The notes: a model not told the origin generated them from the letters alone. Positions 34,641 to 51,289 are shown, numbered from the stretch's first letter. The stretch: DNA of 64,000 nt from Arabidopsis thaliana (GCF_000001735.4 NC_003071.7:8363151-8427150), one strand, 5' to 3'. Program-made: numbers and translations.

Positions 34641-36020
34641 TGGCCATGAGAGGACGGGATCGAAGGTGCATTGGTTCGTTGCTAGTTTTTGATCGGCGAT
34701 GAAACTAGTACTGTTGAAACTACGGTATTGCCCATGTTTAATCCCAGAGAAATACATACCCAGAGAAATTAGGGGTAATTTAGTAAAATACAAGCCGACC
34801 CGGCTCGGAGAAAAAAGCTATGGGCCTCTCTGGCTAATGGCGATTATACTGTTTACAATTTATCTAAATTGAAATAATGTTTTGTATCTCACTAAATCTT
34901 GATGACTTGCTAAAATCATTATTAACATAAGAAGCAGGTTACTTACAATTCTGTTTAAAAAAAAAAAAAACCAAGTAATTCATAGAGTATTTTATTCAAT
35001 ACATTATTCATATATAAAGAGGATTTGGAAGTTTTTACGATTCTATTAATGGGACAAATATACCATTATTAAATTTAATAATTGTATAATGAATAGGTGA
35101 TAGTTGTATATAGTTCACATATTTGAAATGTGATTCATCCCTTACATAGTACTTTTGTGATATTATAATTAATGATAAAATTTGAAAATAAGAAAGTGGT
35201 TTTATTTCCATTTAATATATATATTTATATATAGGGAAAAAAAACTTTAAGCATCTATTAAAATTAAAGAATAGTCTTGTGGAGCTTTGAAAATAAGTTT
35301 TTCTCTTTTCAATTTCCTATCATCGATAAATTTGACACCATATATATACTTTAACAATTATAAATTTGGCTCCATATATAGACTTTCCTCGTAGAATTTG
35401 ATATTAGTTGTTATAAAAAAAAACCAAGATAAAATGGGTTAGTATAAAGATTTTACACCGGGAGATGTTAGCTCATTTAGTGCAAATACTCATAGGGTTA
35501 TCTAAATATTTAGATGATTGGGTTCTAGAGTTTTGAAATGTCAATGTATATTTTAGTACTTAGAAACAAAAAAACTATCATACACTGTTTTTAGTTATTT
35601 CACAATTTCATTTTTAAATTTATTGAACTTGGATATTTTTGTTATATTGACTCTGTTATTACATAATTTTGAGTATATTACTATTTACATGCTATTACAG
35701 TAAAATGCATTTTTTTTGTTTAGCTACTATGTTTTTGTTCAGATTTCTCTGTTTTTTTATTTTTCTCTTTTTACTATTTCCTAATTTGGTAAGTCGAAAA
35801 GTATTGGAAGACAACATTGTCAAAGTGAAGTTAACTAAAGTATATAAAAAAAAATAACTACAGTATTCAAACAAACAAACTTCAAAGAAGTTTTTGTTTG
35901 AACTATTTTTTCCTAATGAGATTATAATCGAATTGATGTTTGCTAATAAGAGCCACAACAAGATGTATAAACAAAAGCAGAAAAGAAGAAGAAGAAGATC
36001 AAATGCGAATATAAAAATAG
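34641..36020. other. Intergenic, very AT-rich
   Basis: No gene supported. Long A/T runs (e.g. 34958-34972) and scattered short frames lack recognisable sequence. Confidence 0.45.
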
Positions 36021-36372
36021 GTTTATTTAGATGTTGCTAATAACAATAACTAAGTAACCACCAATGGCGGGAACAAACGGTTGGAAACTGCCACTAGGAA
36101 AAAGGCCGTAGAAAAATACATGAACGCCAATTCTGGGCAGATGCAACAAAAACGTACAAAACAAAAAACACAGCTGCAGAAAAAGGAGACAGAGAGATTT
36201 CTCAACGTCTTCTCTTCTCTCTGCAACTGCAATTATGACTGTACATTGACAAACAAACAAAAAAGTTTCATGGATCAAAAAAAAATAGTTACAGAGGATT
36301 TTCTTTGTAGAATAAAGCGATGTCTGGATTGAAGAATCAGCTTTGGTGTCTCAAGTATTAGAAGCAAGATAA

Positions 36373-39331
<2,959 letters not shown>

Positions 39332-41750
39332 TTTTGGTTCTCGAAAAAAAAAAAAACTCTTTTGCTTCTCTCTAAATTCAGAGAATCTCTCGCATTTCTC
39401 TTTCCTTGGTCAATTGTGAGAACAATATGATTGCGAGAACGAAAATAAGTCTCTCTTCATCTCCATCGATCAATGGCAATTTACAAGTTTGGATTTTTGA
39501 AATCTAGAAAAAGGAATCACGAATTATGACCTGGAAATTTTTGGTTTTACTATTTTTGCTATCTTCAGGAAAAAGGAAGATTAAACCACAAATCAAAACC
39601 GGACACGTGGATTGAAGGAAAATTTTGACAAACCGGAAACCACAGTAAAACCCTTTTTGGACAAAGTATATATGCATAAAATAAAGAATGTTTTAACTTT
39701 AGTTTAAATAATTATAGAAAGTTGTTGTTATTATCTTAATTGTATTCAATAATAACATAAAAATAATAATAATCTACTCTTCACCAAAAAGAATTAAAAA
39801 AAAAATCTACTTATTTAAATTTCTTTAATTTTTATTTATAATCAAAAAATCTTTATAGGCATATATTTGAATAAAGATGGAATTTTAAATATGATAAGAA
39901 ATTAACTTCATTTTTCTAATTATTATGTTACAAAAGTATTTTTAAACTAATTATTTTTAAATTATTATTATTTTATTTTATTTAATCAATAAATCTGTAA
40001 AAATATTATAATAATAGTTATTATTATTATTCTTCTTATTATTATTATTATTATTATTGATATTTAATTTAATTGGTATTAATAACATATACTCTAACTT
40101 TTAAAACGCAAGAGTTACCCGTCACTTGTTTGATTGGACTGATAACTCATATTTCATCAAAAATAATAATAATATGAAATAAAAATAGTTTATTTATATT
40201 AATAGGGGAGTAAGCCTACAACTTCATGATCTATGTTTTTATAATTAAGAGATTCTTGTTTATAGAGGTTTTGAAAATACTGAATTTTGTTTGATAAATT
40301 GGAAGTGTTTAACACTAAGTAGATAGGAATTTGCATAAGTTGTAGCAATACGTTTTATTTAGTTGTATAATTTACATTTCAGAATTTAGAATAATTTTTA
40401 TAAAAAAAGAAATTGAACAAGCTGACTAACTAAAAGTAAGAAAGGGCCACAACTTGTAGTACACAAAATGTAATAGTAGACTTCATTTGCGGACATGCAT
40501 CACCAGTGTTCCAAAACTGTCAAGTTGAGGCCTGAAACGTGACATAGCAATGTTATAATTGTTCTGTCAATGGAAGGACAGAGCAATGTTATAACTGCTC
40601 AACAACGTGATAAGTCGGGCGAAAGTTTGGGATTTTCAATTCAAAAATGTGAAAATATACTAAATATGTACTCATATACTAAATATACTAAAAAGTATTT
40701 TTGTGAATTTATTTGAGTTTATGTATGTTAACGTGTATGGCCGTTTGATATGGGAAGTGGATGTTTATTTTTGGCCAAGGGAGATAGTAGTGTTGCTAAT
40801 ATTGTTTTTTTGAACGACTTGATCCCTCATTGAAGGTTTAGTTCTATATTAAACTTGTCTGTAATTTGAAGAAGTCATCGAGCAAAGCCTTGGGTGGCTT
40901 TGTTTGTATGTATCTTTGTTTGGTTTGGTTAAATGATTTTTAAAGGTAATATGTTGAATTGATCAATGGATGTGAAAGGATGATCAAGAAACTATGTTCA
41001 TGAAAATTTTGAAATTTGTGTTCAACTTTTATGCAAAAGATGAGCAGAATTACGATCCTTTCAAAGCCTTTTTTTTTCACCACCATATTTTCTCTCAGCT
41101 ATTGTAAAGTGATTGGTTTAGTTACATTTCACGTAAACTTTAGTGATAATCAAAATATTTTATCTTAATGACATTAGACCCTTGACTTTGTATTGTATCT
41201 CACATTTTTTCTTCTAGTTATTTCTTAGGTTCTTTAAAAAATAATTACTGTATTTAACTAAATTAGATATGCCATATTTTATTTCTTGTTCCAAGTACCA
41301 AAGAGCCTAGGCACGACAATGTGTGTATTCACTCTTTAATGGTTCTATAACAAAATTTTAGTGAAAATGGTGTTGTTTGTTTTAGGCTATTTATCAATAT
41401 CTTCGAGGTTCATGATTCTATTTGTTATTTCATTTTGATATTATTCTGCCATGCCCTTTACCCATTTTGCACCACCTCCATCATGAGGTTTGATATTGAT
41501 ATCCATTAGAAAATATTATGAAAACATCTTTGACACAAAAAATTATGAAACCAAATGTAATATTCAACAAACTAAAATTTTCATTTTTATTGGTTTACAA
41601 ACATAATCCAAACCACGTACGTAACTCTCTTTTTTGGTTTATCACATAAATATCACAATTTACAAACCATACATTTACATGCATATAATTAAAAATATTG
41701 CACCTTCAAATAAATGTTTTTACAAAAATCCCCAATGAGAAACTAGCCAA
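39332..41750. other. Intergenic, AT-rich with ATT/TTA repeats
   Basis: 2.4 kb without a gene. A (TTA/ATT)n-rich segment is at 40015-40060. Around 40545-40605 the phrase agcaatgttataa occurs twice in degenerate tandem copies. Promoter of the NDR kinase should lie just above 39331. Confidence 0.5.
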
Positions 41751-44700
41751 TTAAACAACGACATTAGAAAACCGGACTCTTGATTTCCAATCGCGAATCG
41801 CAGACCGGAGCGTATGGTTCGGTGTGAGCTTGAAGTGGTCTAGCTTTTGTCGAGTCACCGGTGAAATGTTATGTTTCTCAAGCCACGCTAAGATCGCTTT
41901 CCTCTCGTACGTGAATCCATCGGCAGCAATCTCTGGCTCCTCCATTATCTCCTACATCCAACAATCCAAATAAATAAATAAAATCTAAACCGGTTCAAAT
42001 TTCTTGTTACTACATTTGTGTACCGAACCAGGTAACCTTTTACTCACCCGTAAGATTGGACAGAAGTAATGACTCGGTGCACGTAAATTGCTTCCTTCTT
42101 TCTTTACTTTCGAATTCGCCGTCTCCACAAGCCGTTTCAAAACCGGTATAACCTCTGATTTAAGATCCGGTCTATCTCGGCATCGAAATTCAGCACATTT
42201 TAAACCGATCCGAGCCAATTCCTCGGTTTCTGCCAAAGGCCAATCGGTAACCGATTTATCTAGCATTTCGGTTAACGTCCCTTTCTTTACCGCGTTTTCG
42301 ACCGCTGGTACAATCCCGCTCGGGTTACGAGCCGTCAACAACTGAAGAATGATTATGCCGAACGCATATAGATCCGACTTTGGTCTAATTGTTCCGGTTC
42401 TGTGGTATTCTGGATCAATATAATGCAATGTACCGGCAAGAACCGAGTTTCGGTACATCGTGACATTATCGGGTGCAACATCCGTAACCAGCTTGGCTAG
42501 GCCAACGTCAGCGATTTTGCTAACGTAGTTCCGGTTTAACAAGATATTTCCCGGTTTTAAGTCACGGTGAACAATTGGTTCCGGTTTAGAGCTGTGTAAG
42601 AAGGCCAAACCGCAAGCTACCTCGAAAATTACCCTAAACCGGATAAACCAAGGCAAAGGCGGTTTATTTTTTCGGTGAAATATATATTCCTCGAGGCTTC
42701 CATTTTCCAAGTACTCGTAAACCAAACAACCATTCTCCGGACAAGCTCCGAGGAGGAGAACCACGTGTGGGTGTCGGAGTTGGCTTAGAACCTCAACCTA
42801 TAGAGAAATATTACCAAACCGAAAATAAATCAACCGGATCAAATCAAAAGAGTTAACCGAAACCAGACATAATTTAACCGATACCTCTTTCAAGAACTCT
42901 TGTTTCTTCTCCGGTGTATCTAGCCGGACAACTTTAACAGCCGCCGGAGTACTATCAAGGCTACATTGGTAAACTTTCCCGTATCCTCCTTCTCCAATCA
43001 CTTTCTCTGGCGAGAATCCTTCTGTGGCTGTTACAATTTCCTCAATTGTGTATTTTCTGTACCGGTGATCAGTCCCTAAAAGCTGATCGATCACTTTCTT
43101 CTTCTCCAAGTAAGTCCTTAAAGCATTCACCTCCGCGATCTGTCGCTGACAAAACTCTCTTGCGAGCAACGCTTTCGCGGTTTCGACCTCTTTCACCGCC
43201 TTCATGTACCGCTCTTTCTCCAGCGCCGCGGTGTTCCTCTGCAACTCTTCTTTCTCCACAGCATTGTTCACTCTTTTAGATTCATTCAAATATTCAGTCG
43301 AAAGCATTTTAACCTAACAGAAACCCCAAAATAAACACTTTACTTGGAGAAAAAGCAAGCAAAATGATTCACCAGTGAGTTTGGAAAACTATTTTATAGA
43401 AACAATAAAATCAGATATAAAATAAACACTTCTTTCACAGATAAGTTTTGATGGCCATCACAAATATACAAATTTCTCTTCCCAAAATCATCTCTAATCA
43501 TTTTCTTGCAGATTTTAGGGTTCAAGATCAGAAATCTATACCTTGTTTTGTGTGGAGAAGAGCTCTTCACAAGCTTGTTTATATTTAAAGACTGTACTTT
43601 GTAGCTCATTCTTCAAACGTTCGACCTCTTCTTCAATCTCAACCTGTCAAACAACACCAAATCTTTCAAAAACCTCGGTTACGTCATAATAGCTAGTCTC
43701 ATCATTGCAGCAAAAGATGATGGTAAAGTAACCTTCTTGGATTTTCTTGATGTTTCCGGGGGTGAACGATCAGAGTCTCGGTGTTCGCTAACGATGTTCT
43801 CAACATTTGATTGGGGCTTGGTACATGTTTTATCAAAATCTGAGTAATTCAGCTGAGGAATATCGGATCCTCTCCGTCGCCTAAAAATCTCTGGAGTTGT
43901 TGCACTAGAAGCCTTACTACTTTGAGGCGTTTTGGGTTTATTACAAGTAAGGCTTAATGCCTCAAATCTCAGCTCTCTTGCCGATGCTGACCTCCTTGTT
44001 CCTGCCTCTTCAACATCCAAAAGAAAGAGAAAAACTTCAGGCCTTCAAGACATCATAGTTTATATTATATGCATTATCATTTATATATTTTATAATATGA
44101 ATCTATACTTGATAGATGCATGTTCGTTGCAAATTTCTTCGTATAACAAATTTATATTCAAAGTTATAATGTTATGCAACTAGTTTACTTTTTGTTAACT
44201 AAGATTGTTGTTATATATTTTTCAAAATTAGGTTCAATTCAAAAAAATGAGTCAATTGACCATTAAAATTATTTTTATTTTTGTTTGTTTAAGAATGTCA
44301 GAATTGAGAATGTACTATATATTAAAACAACCTAAAACCGCTATTCATTTCCTATGAATTCTGATGGATATTTGACTAGCTATATGTATATTTTACCAGT
44401 TGACTGTCGAGGATCGGGTAACGTTGGAGACCGTAGAGTGTGGAAACTAGCCGCCCAGTCTCTCAAGAAGTCATGGGCAGTCGCGGCTGCGTGTGGACTT
44501 GTGCACGGCTCTGGTTACCACGATTAAAGAGAAGTTTTAAGAAATGAGAAAATATTGTGTTATCAAATAAAATGTTTTGCCTATAAATTACCATGTTTAA
44601 GAAATTACATCAACTATGGATGTAGTATTAAACAATAATTTTCTTTAAAAAAAAAACGAAACACAAAATCCTAATTTTTACCTCGGTTGATTAATGGATC

Positions 44701-45862
44701 CATAGATTTTGTAGTGATTCTGTCTTTACACACAATGTATACTTCACATGTTTCTGGTGCGTATCTTAAAACGGTCAGTGGTACTCCTGTACCTTTTGTT
44801 CTCCTAGACCGAAAATATCGCTGTTAGTGTATATAACCGAGTTAATTAAGAAGAACGTAAACCAAAACCGAACTATGTAAATTTACCATGTGAATATGTT
44901 TGAAGTAAATGATCCCATAACCAAACTGTTAACTCCTGATTTGGATATCAATCTGACAAGTGCTTTTGCAGGATCGTCGTACTCTAGCAATAGAGTCTCT
45001 ACCTTACACTGAAGGTTACAATATTTCAGGGAGTTTAAAGTTTGTCTCTTAATTTATCTAGATTTATAAACCGAAATAAAACAAAACCAACCTTGGTACT
45101 CCTAGTACTCTTGCACATTTTCAAAAAGGGAACAAAGACTGTTTCATATTCTTTTTTCACGTCTCTTACATACATTTCCACCACACTCTCCTCCACTTCT
45201 TCCACCGGCAATCTATCTCCGGCTGTAACAACCCACATTCTCGTAAACATTAATATCAAAATATCTTTAAATTACAATGATAAATTAAGTATTTAAAAAG
45301 ATGTCAAACAAAAATTTTGATAAGTCGAATTAGCTAATTTACTTTTTAACATACAAAAAACGGAACAATTTCACCTCATTAAAATCAAACTACGAAAAAG
45401 TAATTACTTAATCATTTGATTATCATACGAACATAATTTGTAAGATTTGTGAAACTTACTTTTCACATTTTCTTCCTTCATGTTCTATATATTTGGTGTG
45501 AAAAAAAAAAAAAAAAAAACTCAGTAATTATTATTTCCTTTCTGTCTTTTGGTTTTTACTTCATTTTATCTTTATATCATTTACATTAGGTTTTTAATAA
45601 CAATAACAAGAAAAATGTGAATGATTGAGAGAGACTTACTCGGAGTAGGAATAGAAGTAATGGTAGGGATGACGTGGATCATCACAAATTTATCAGCCTT
45701 CGGTAAAAGATTATCGACAGCCCACCGTACGGCACGACGACTTCCTGCACCGCCTAATTTGTCTCCGATCAAACCCTTCACGGCCACCGCCACAAACAGC
45801 TGACCCTCTTCCGCCTTTGGACCACCACCGCCACTCATTTCTTGCGTCAGCATCACCACCAT
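41751..45862 (-). CDS. USP-domain, receptor-like cytoplasmic kinase with C-terminal U-box (PUB class)
   Basis: Nine coding exons: 45862-45640, 45222-45092, 45008-44887, 44803-44682, 44007-43733, 43643-43542, 43313-42885, 42797-42048 and 41951-41751, giving 784 residues. Residues ~18-165 form a universal-stress-protein-like domain (GSRRAVRWAVDNLLPKADKF; NSLVMGSFTSNIFT). After a Ser/Thr linker comes a coiled coil (VEIEEEVERLKNEL through KAVKEVETAKALLAREF). The kinase domain (~430-690) has GEGGYGKVY, AAVKVVR, HRDLKPGN, ADVGLAK in place of DFG, and LHYIDPEY. The U-box (~708-780) reads APSHYFCPILREIMEEPEIA, then DGFTYERKAILAWLEKHNIS and SAIRDW. This USP-kinase-U-box layout is a plant E3 ubiquitin ligase family. 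DVG in place of DFG is common in this group, so activity cannot be excluded. The exon 4 to exon 5 intron (44681-44008) holds a foreign-looking segment. The position corresponds to At2g19410 (from memory). Confidence 0.92.
44398..44527 (+). other. GC-rich, coding-like insert in an intron of the U-box kinase gene
   Basis: About 130 bases are far richer in G+C than the surrounding intron. They read as an open plus-strand frame of about 40 codons, VDCRGSGNVGDRRVWKLAAQ and then a segment ending GLVHGSGYHD, up to TAA (44525-44527). The host gene is on the minus strand, where the same DNA is interrupted, so it is not an exon of the kinase. No family is recognised; a captured gene fragment is the simplest explanation. 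Confidence 0.45.
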
Positions 45863-48800
45863 CTAATCAATTATACTTACGTATACCACAAGTAACCAAA
45901 GAATAACTTTTTGTTGTTGTGACTGAGGAACCCTTGTGGGCTGATACACTTTTGTAGTTTTGTTTCTGAATTTGGGTGGGGAAATGCTATTCCAGAGATG
46001 GATATTACTCTGATCACGACTATATTGTATTGATCTCTTTATATATATATATATAAGAGTCGTTTAGGACCAAGTGTTTAAAAATGTAAAAAAAAAAAAA
46101 TTTGATTAGTAGCCGAACAATGATTGGTCGTCTTTCGGTCTATTTGTTGCTTTGGTTTGTTTAATCAATAATTAAAGTCCTAAGATATGTTTTAATATAA
46201 ACTTGAACAAACAAAATATATGAGTTTGATTGTAGAAATGCTTTAATTAACACTCTAAGTCTAAAGTATAAACAAAATAACAACATCAAAAACTAAGTGA
46301 TTGTAGTGTAGGCGTAATAATATTTTGATAGTCCGTTCTAAAATTAGTTTATAAATGCTATTTTTTTATGGACCACTATTAATTATTAAATCTCAAAAGA
46401 ATTATTTCTAAACAATGTTGTTTACTTAAGTGATATAGTGCAGTACAATATAAAATTTTTCGTATTAGTTTATAAATACATAGCTTAAAAAATATAAGAG
46501 AATACGAAGTAGACTCATAGGATTGGATTATATAAAATCAGTCTATTGACTTTAGGAACAAACAAAAGATATAATTTGATCTGTTTTGAATTTTGTTGGT
46601 AATCACCGATATGGATCTTGCAGTCCTGGATATATAATTAATAGTAAAATATGTTTGGCCAACATTAGGAAGAAATCGATGGGATGGAAATCGCCTTCAA
46701 AGGAATATATATTCCATTTAATACTTTTCAAATTCGAATTTTTTTGGACGGCCAATTTGTTAATTATAATTAGTGTGCAGCTTTATTATCTGAAGTTTTC
46801 TAGTTCTATCTACATGATATTTGAACGGTTTAGATAGAGATTTTTATGTCTGTCAGTTGTATAATATGTATCATATACTATGACCAGTTGTACCAATGTG
46901 GGCAATGTGATCAATATAATGTAACCTACTAACTTATAACCTATGTATTTGTTGCAAAATAATTATGTATGAAGTAATTTTGAATTTATTTGAATTTTTC
47001 CCTGACTTTGTCCGTGTCAACAAACAATTCGAAATGCCTCGACTTTTTTAGAACAGGTTCTAGCAAAATAACTTAGCTCAGTAAGCTTTCAGAATAAATA
47101 AAGTAGTCATTTTCTATCAGAAGATGACATAATTTAGTTTTTTCTTCTGTGCAAACAATGACATAACAAAAAACAAATGACATTACTTAGTTACGGTACT
47201 AGATTAATCTTGAAGTGGTATGTGGTCGCAACAATCTGAATCTTTTAGTAAAAGGCATGAGATTGTTGTGGCCTTGTGAGATAAGTCACATTTTGTTCCG
47301 GTTAAAATATGAAATTATTCAGTATTTTTTGTCGCAGACCAACCTATATATTAAAATTCTTTATAATTTTTTTTTAATACATTGTCTTGAATTTCCACGA
47401 TTTCTTGCACATAATAGTTGTTTAGGATTTGATCATCTGATACGGTAACGTACAGATCCAAATTTCCGATCAAACCGGTTTGATTTGGCTGAGTAATGAT
47501 GTTTGCAATTGTTTTCTAATATGTAACCAAAAGTTGACCAAAACAGTCTAAATGATTTTTCATTAATTTTTTGCTCAGCACAAATGAGGATATACCCGAA
47601 TAATTAAGAATTATATATAAAAAAAAAACACTAATAATGCACTGATCGTTTACGAGAACGACATAATTAAACTAATTAAAGATCTTAACGATTGTCGACT
47701 CTCCAATGTTCTTATACACACACAAATATAAATATGATTAGTCCAATCTATATAGTCGAACAGTAATTTACAGCAGACTTAGATCGATCTTTCGTATAGA
47801 AGAAAGAGACGTTACCAATGACATTACTGAAATAACTTCTTTTTTTTTTTTAACTACATAGAATTATTAACACATTCTAATACAGCATACATTAATACAT
47901 ATATACTCTCACTACGTGTAAATGATAGAAGACGATCAATATTGGCTAGAGGTCCATCTTTGGTTAATTGTTCCATATATGTAGATCTAAGCTATATATA
48001 CATAATACTTTCGGAATTTTTTTGTATTTCTTAAAACATTAAATATGCAAATGTAAACGGAAACAAATCAAACAAAACTTTTAATTTGATGTCAAGAAAA
48101 CGATATCATATTTTTTTATTTTAGCCCAAGCTGTTTTTGGGTGTTTATTAGTATACAATTTATATTTAATTGGAGCGAAGCCTACATATAGAAAGTTTAG
48201 AGCATCATGTAGACGTCATGTGAATTCTAGGTCCAAAATTATGTACACACTACATAAAATATCATAACATCAAACGAAAAACACATATACCACACACGAA
48301 AAAAGGGAAAAAAGAAAAGAAATAACCACCATCACTTAGTTTCTGATTCTGGACAAGTAGTTCATGAATCATCTAATATATTAGTCATTATTGATTTCTT
48401 AAAGATTTATTGATCAATTCATACATATATTTCTATTTCTAGCCAAATATATAATAGAGCTAGATTTTTATTTTTTTTGTTCATAAAAAGAAAACAGCTT
48501 TAATTGATAACAGTTGTTCATTGTTATTTTTGCTACTTAGACGATGGATCATGCATGAAAAGGTACCAAGTAATTCAAACAGTACTGTTATTGGTAGATT
48601 TTAGATATATGCATAAATGTGGGGGACAAAAAAAATATAGATACATAAATATAATGGAAATGGTAAAAGAACAAAAATAGATAAAACATAGATAAAGGGA
48701 GAAAGAAAAGTACTTTTTTACTTAAGAATATATTTCTGTCCACAACAAGATTTGCTAGGACGAAAAATCAGTAACTATTTCTCAATTCTTCTATGTAGCT

Positions 48801-49369
48801 CTTTAAAATACTAAAGGTCATCCGATGACCGGCATCAAACCCTTATCCGCAACTTGATACGCACGCTTTGTTCCTTTGCGATCATGCGTGAAATCTTCTC
48901 ATTCTCATGATGATAAACCTTCCTTATGTCTTGCTCCTTAATTTTTTTCTTTGTTAAAGTGCCTTGCTCCTCTTTGTAACTCAAAGCTCATCATTTGTAC
49001 AAAAATTAGATCATTTTGTAGCCTTTATTATGTTATATATATTGATGTGATTAGTGTTTGTAATTTGATAGAAAAAACGTACGACTCTGAGCTTTACAAC
49101 GGCTATTTGGCAATTTACAACGGATATGGCGACTTACGCTATTTTACTGTAAAGATTGAAAATGATATTTGTGTGTCGTTAGGTAAAACATTAGTGAAAA
49201 CAAAAGGTGGATAGACAAGATATGGTCATATCTATCTAACCATACACAGAGACGTTTGCTGCCATGCATGCATGATGCATATATATATATATATGTGGAT
49301 ATAAAATATATTTAATTTATATACACATAGTCCATAGATAGATAGATAAATAGACGTAGAGAGGGAGAG
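45863..49369. other. Intergenic, AT-rich; includes sequence downstream of MIR156G
   Basis: 3.5 kb without a supported protein gene. A less AT-rich island at 48815-48935 starts with a tight palindrome (ggtcatccgatgacc, 48816-48831). Being downstream of the miRNA on the minus strand, it could belong to the primary transcript, but this is unproven. Confidence 0.45.
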
Positions 49370-49462
49370 AGCAGGAGACAAGAAGAGAGTAAGCACGCAG
49401 AGCTTTCGAGCATGAGCATGCTAGAAAAAGAGCCATGTGTGCTCACTCTCTTCTGTCGCCTT
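49370..49462 (-). ncRNA. MIR156G: miR156 precursor hairpin (MIR156G)
   Basis: The minus strand carries CGACAGAAGAGAGTGAGCAC at 49458-49439, a miR156 mature sequence in the 5' arm. The 3' arm (49395-49374) reads tgcttactctcttcttgtct, which pairs along the whole mature region with one wobble and one single-base bulge. The loop region between the arms (acatggctctttttctagca ... catgctcgaaagctctgc) also folds into a shorter stem, as in other MIR156 precursors. miR156 targets SPL transcription-factor mRNAs and controls the juvenile-to-adult transition. I recall this member as MIR156G (At2g19425). It is the isoform whose mature form starts with C rather than U. Confidence 0.93.
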
Positions 49463-49607
49463 CGTTATTGCTATTCCCTTACCTCCTTTAGTTGACTTGC
49501 TTCATCTTCTTGCATGCATATGATTTTGATGTTATATTAGCCTCGGTCCCTAAAATTACTATATGATATGATGATATGATATGAAACAGTTTGTCTGATT
49601 TTAGGGT

Positions 49608-49640
49608 CTATATATAAGGATTGCTAGGGTCTATATATGA
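49608..49640 (-). promoter_or_regulatory. Candidate TATA boxes for the MIR156G primary transcript
   Basis: On the minus strand, ccttatatatagaccc at about 49605-49620 and a second tatatag at ~49631-49638 lie ~150 bases upstream of the hairpin. Placement fits a Pol II start near 49575. Inferred from sequence only. Confidence 0.45.
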
Positions 49641-50415
49641 TGATGCATGCATAGATTTCATCATCATCATCCACTGACCACTAGCTACGTTTAATTTATA
49701 GAAAGATTCCGCCGGATTAAACTCTTATTTCCTGTCAATTTGAGCAACAAGATTCTCTCTTTTCAATTATATATACATAACACATGTCTATAATATACGT
49801 ACAAACCAATAAAATTGGACTCTTAACAAAATTTTGAGAGTGAGAGATCCCACTTAAAACGAAATAAACTATTTGTTTGGTCATTGCATGCGTAAACGAC
49901 CACTTGAACAATTAAGTATACATAACATAGGTCTAGATCTATGTGAAAGATTCCCAAACTTAAGATCTCTAGCTAGAACATTCATTGATCCTCCAATCAA
50001 AAACCAAAGGAATAAAAAGTAATCTTTGTAAGGGCGAATGTAAAACCGAAACGTAAGCTAGAGGAATTGATATTAAAATGGAAGTAAAAGCGAATATTAC
50101 TAAAGGTTTTGGAGTTAATTAAATAAAGACAAAAGATGCAAGGACAACGAATTATGAACATCTTCGAAATACGTTTTTAATATTGTTTTGGCATTTGATT
50201 TGATTTGATTCTCCTTCCACATTCCCTTGTTCATATGTGTTTGTGTCTCACGCAAGCACTACATAAGCGGTCCCCCTAAATACGTTTCTAGAAACGTCAA
50301 CGTTTATTCAATCATACCAAAATTTACATGTGTATTCATCAATCAGCCGACCATAAACTACATGGTCCATTAGTCATTACCTATACTGCAATTTTTCTAG
50401 CTTTTAACAGCCATT
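49641..50415. other. Intergenic, upstream of MIR156G
   Basis: AT-rich; no gene seen. It probably contains MIR156G regulatory DNA. Confidence 0.4.
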
Positions 50416-51039
50416 ATGTACTTCACAGTTTGGAATACTGGTATGACGAAGAAAAGTCGAGGTAAAAAACGTATTAGAATAAATGTTTATCGTCCAAAGA
50501 TCGCACCAGCAAAGAATAAGAAACCTAAACCAACAAAGGAACAATTAATGGACCCTGAATTTTCTGATGAAGACGTACTTACCAGCTTGGGTTTTGATGA
50601 TGGCGGTTACATAATACCACTACCGAAAAAATCTCTCATGTTGATTAATCTACCAGATTCTTTTCGAGATGAGTTGCAAACGATGCATGTCAGTTTTTAT
50701 CTCCGAGAAGTTGGCAAACTTATGTTTGGGTGAGGACAAATATGCTCTAGTGAATAGTACTAAGAAGTTGATGCTTACAGATGGTCTAGGACGGCTTCAT
50801 TTGTTTTGGATGAATTCAATTTTTTTTCCGAATCAGTATTTGCGAATGAGATTTATGTAGCCCTAGATGTGAGATTTATGAAAGCTGGAAGTGCCAAAAA
50901 GAAAGGTGGAGATTTTAATTGTAACAAAAACGCACAGAGTCTTCTTTATGATTTTTTCTTGGTAGATATAGATGAGGAGATATATGGGTCAAAATTTGAA
51001 GAGACGGAAGACCAAAAGAAGTGGAACAAAAAATTTTGA
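50416..51039 (+). pseudogene. Frameshifted relic of an unrecognised protein gene
   Basis: Frame 1 (50416-~50690) encodes a basic leader (MTKKSRGKKRIRINVYRPKI) and then DPEFSDEDVLTSLGFDDGGY and PLPKKSLMLINLPDSFRDEL. The sense then shifts to frame 2 (about 50690-50800: KYALVNSTKKLMLTDGLGRL) and back to frame 1 (about 50800-51039: NEIYVALDVRFMKAGSAKKK, ending EETEDQKKWNKKF and TGA at 51037-51039). No GT-AG introns explain the two switches, so small indels are likely. There is no family I can name. The acidic and Lys-rich composition is protein-like rather than random. It could also be a fragment of a transposon-associated gene. Confidence 0.5.
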
Positions 51040-51289
51040 ATTGATTTGTCTTCATCATATTGTGCTATTAACATTAAACACGAAATAGAGCATCTGAATC
51101 TTGAATTCTATGGAATCTCTAAAACGAATAGACAGATCTCCGCGGAGGAAGTGAAATTCTCTACTCATACTGCATTCAAAATTAATTGAGTTTTTCAATT
51201 ACATTGGAGGTTTATCCTTTGATACTTTCGGTTTGGTGATTTGAATGAAATGTTGGTTTTGACAGAAAAATGAATAACACTTGCATTAA

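Noticed and set aside
46586..47448. Open frames of 83 and 77 codons in the intergenic region
   Set aside because: AT-driven composition, no recognisable motif, no splice context.
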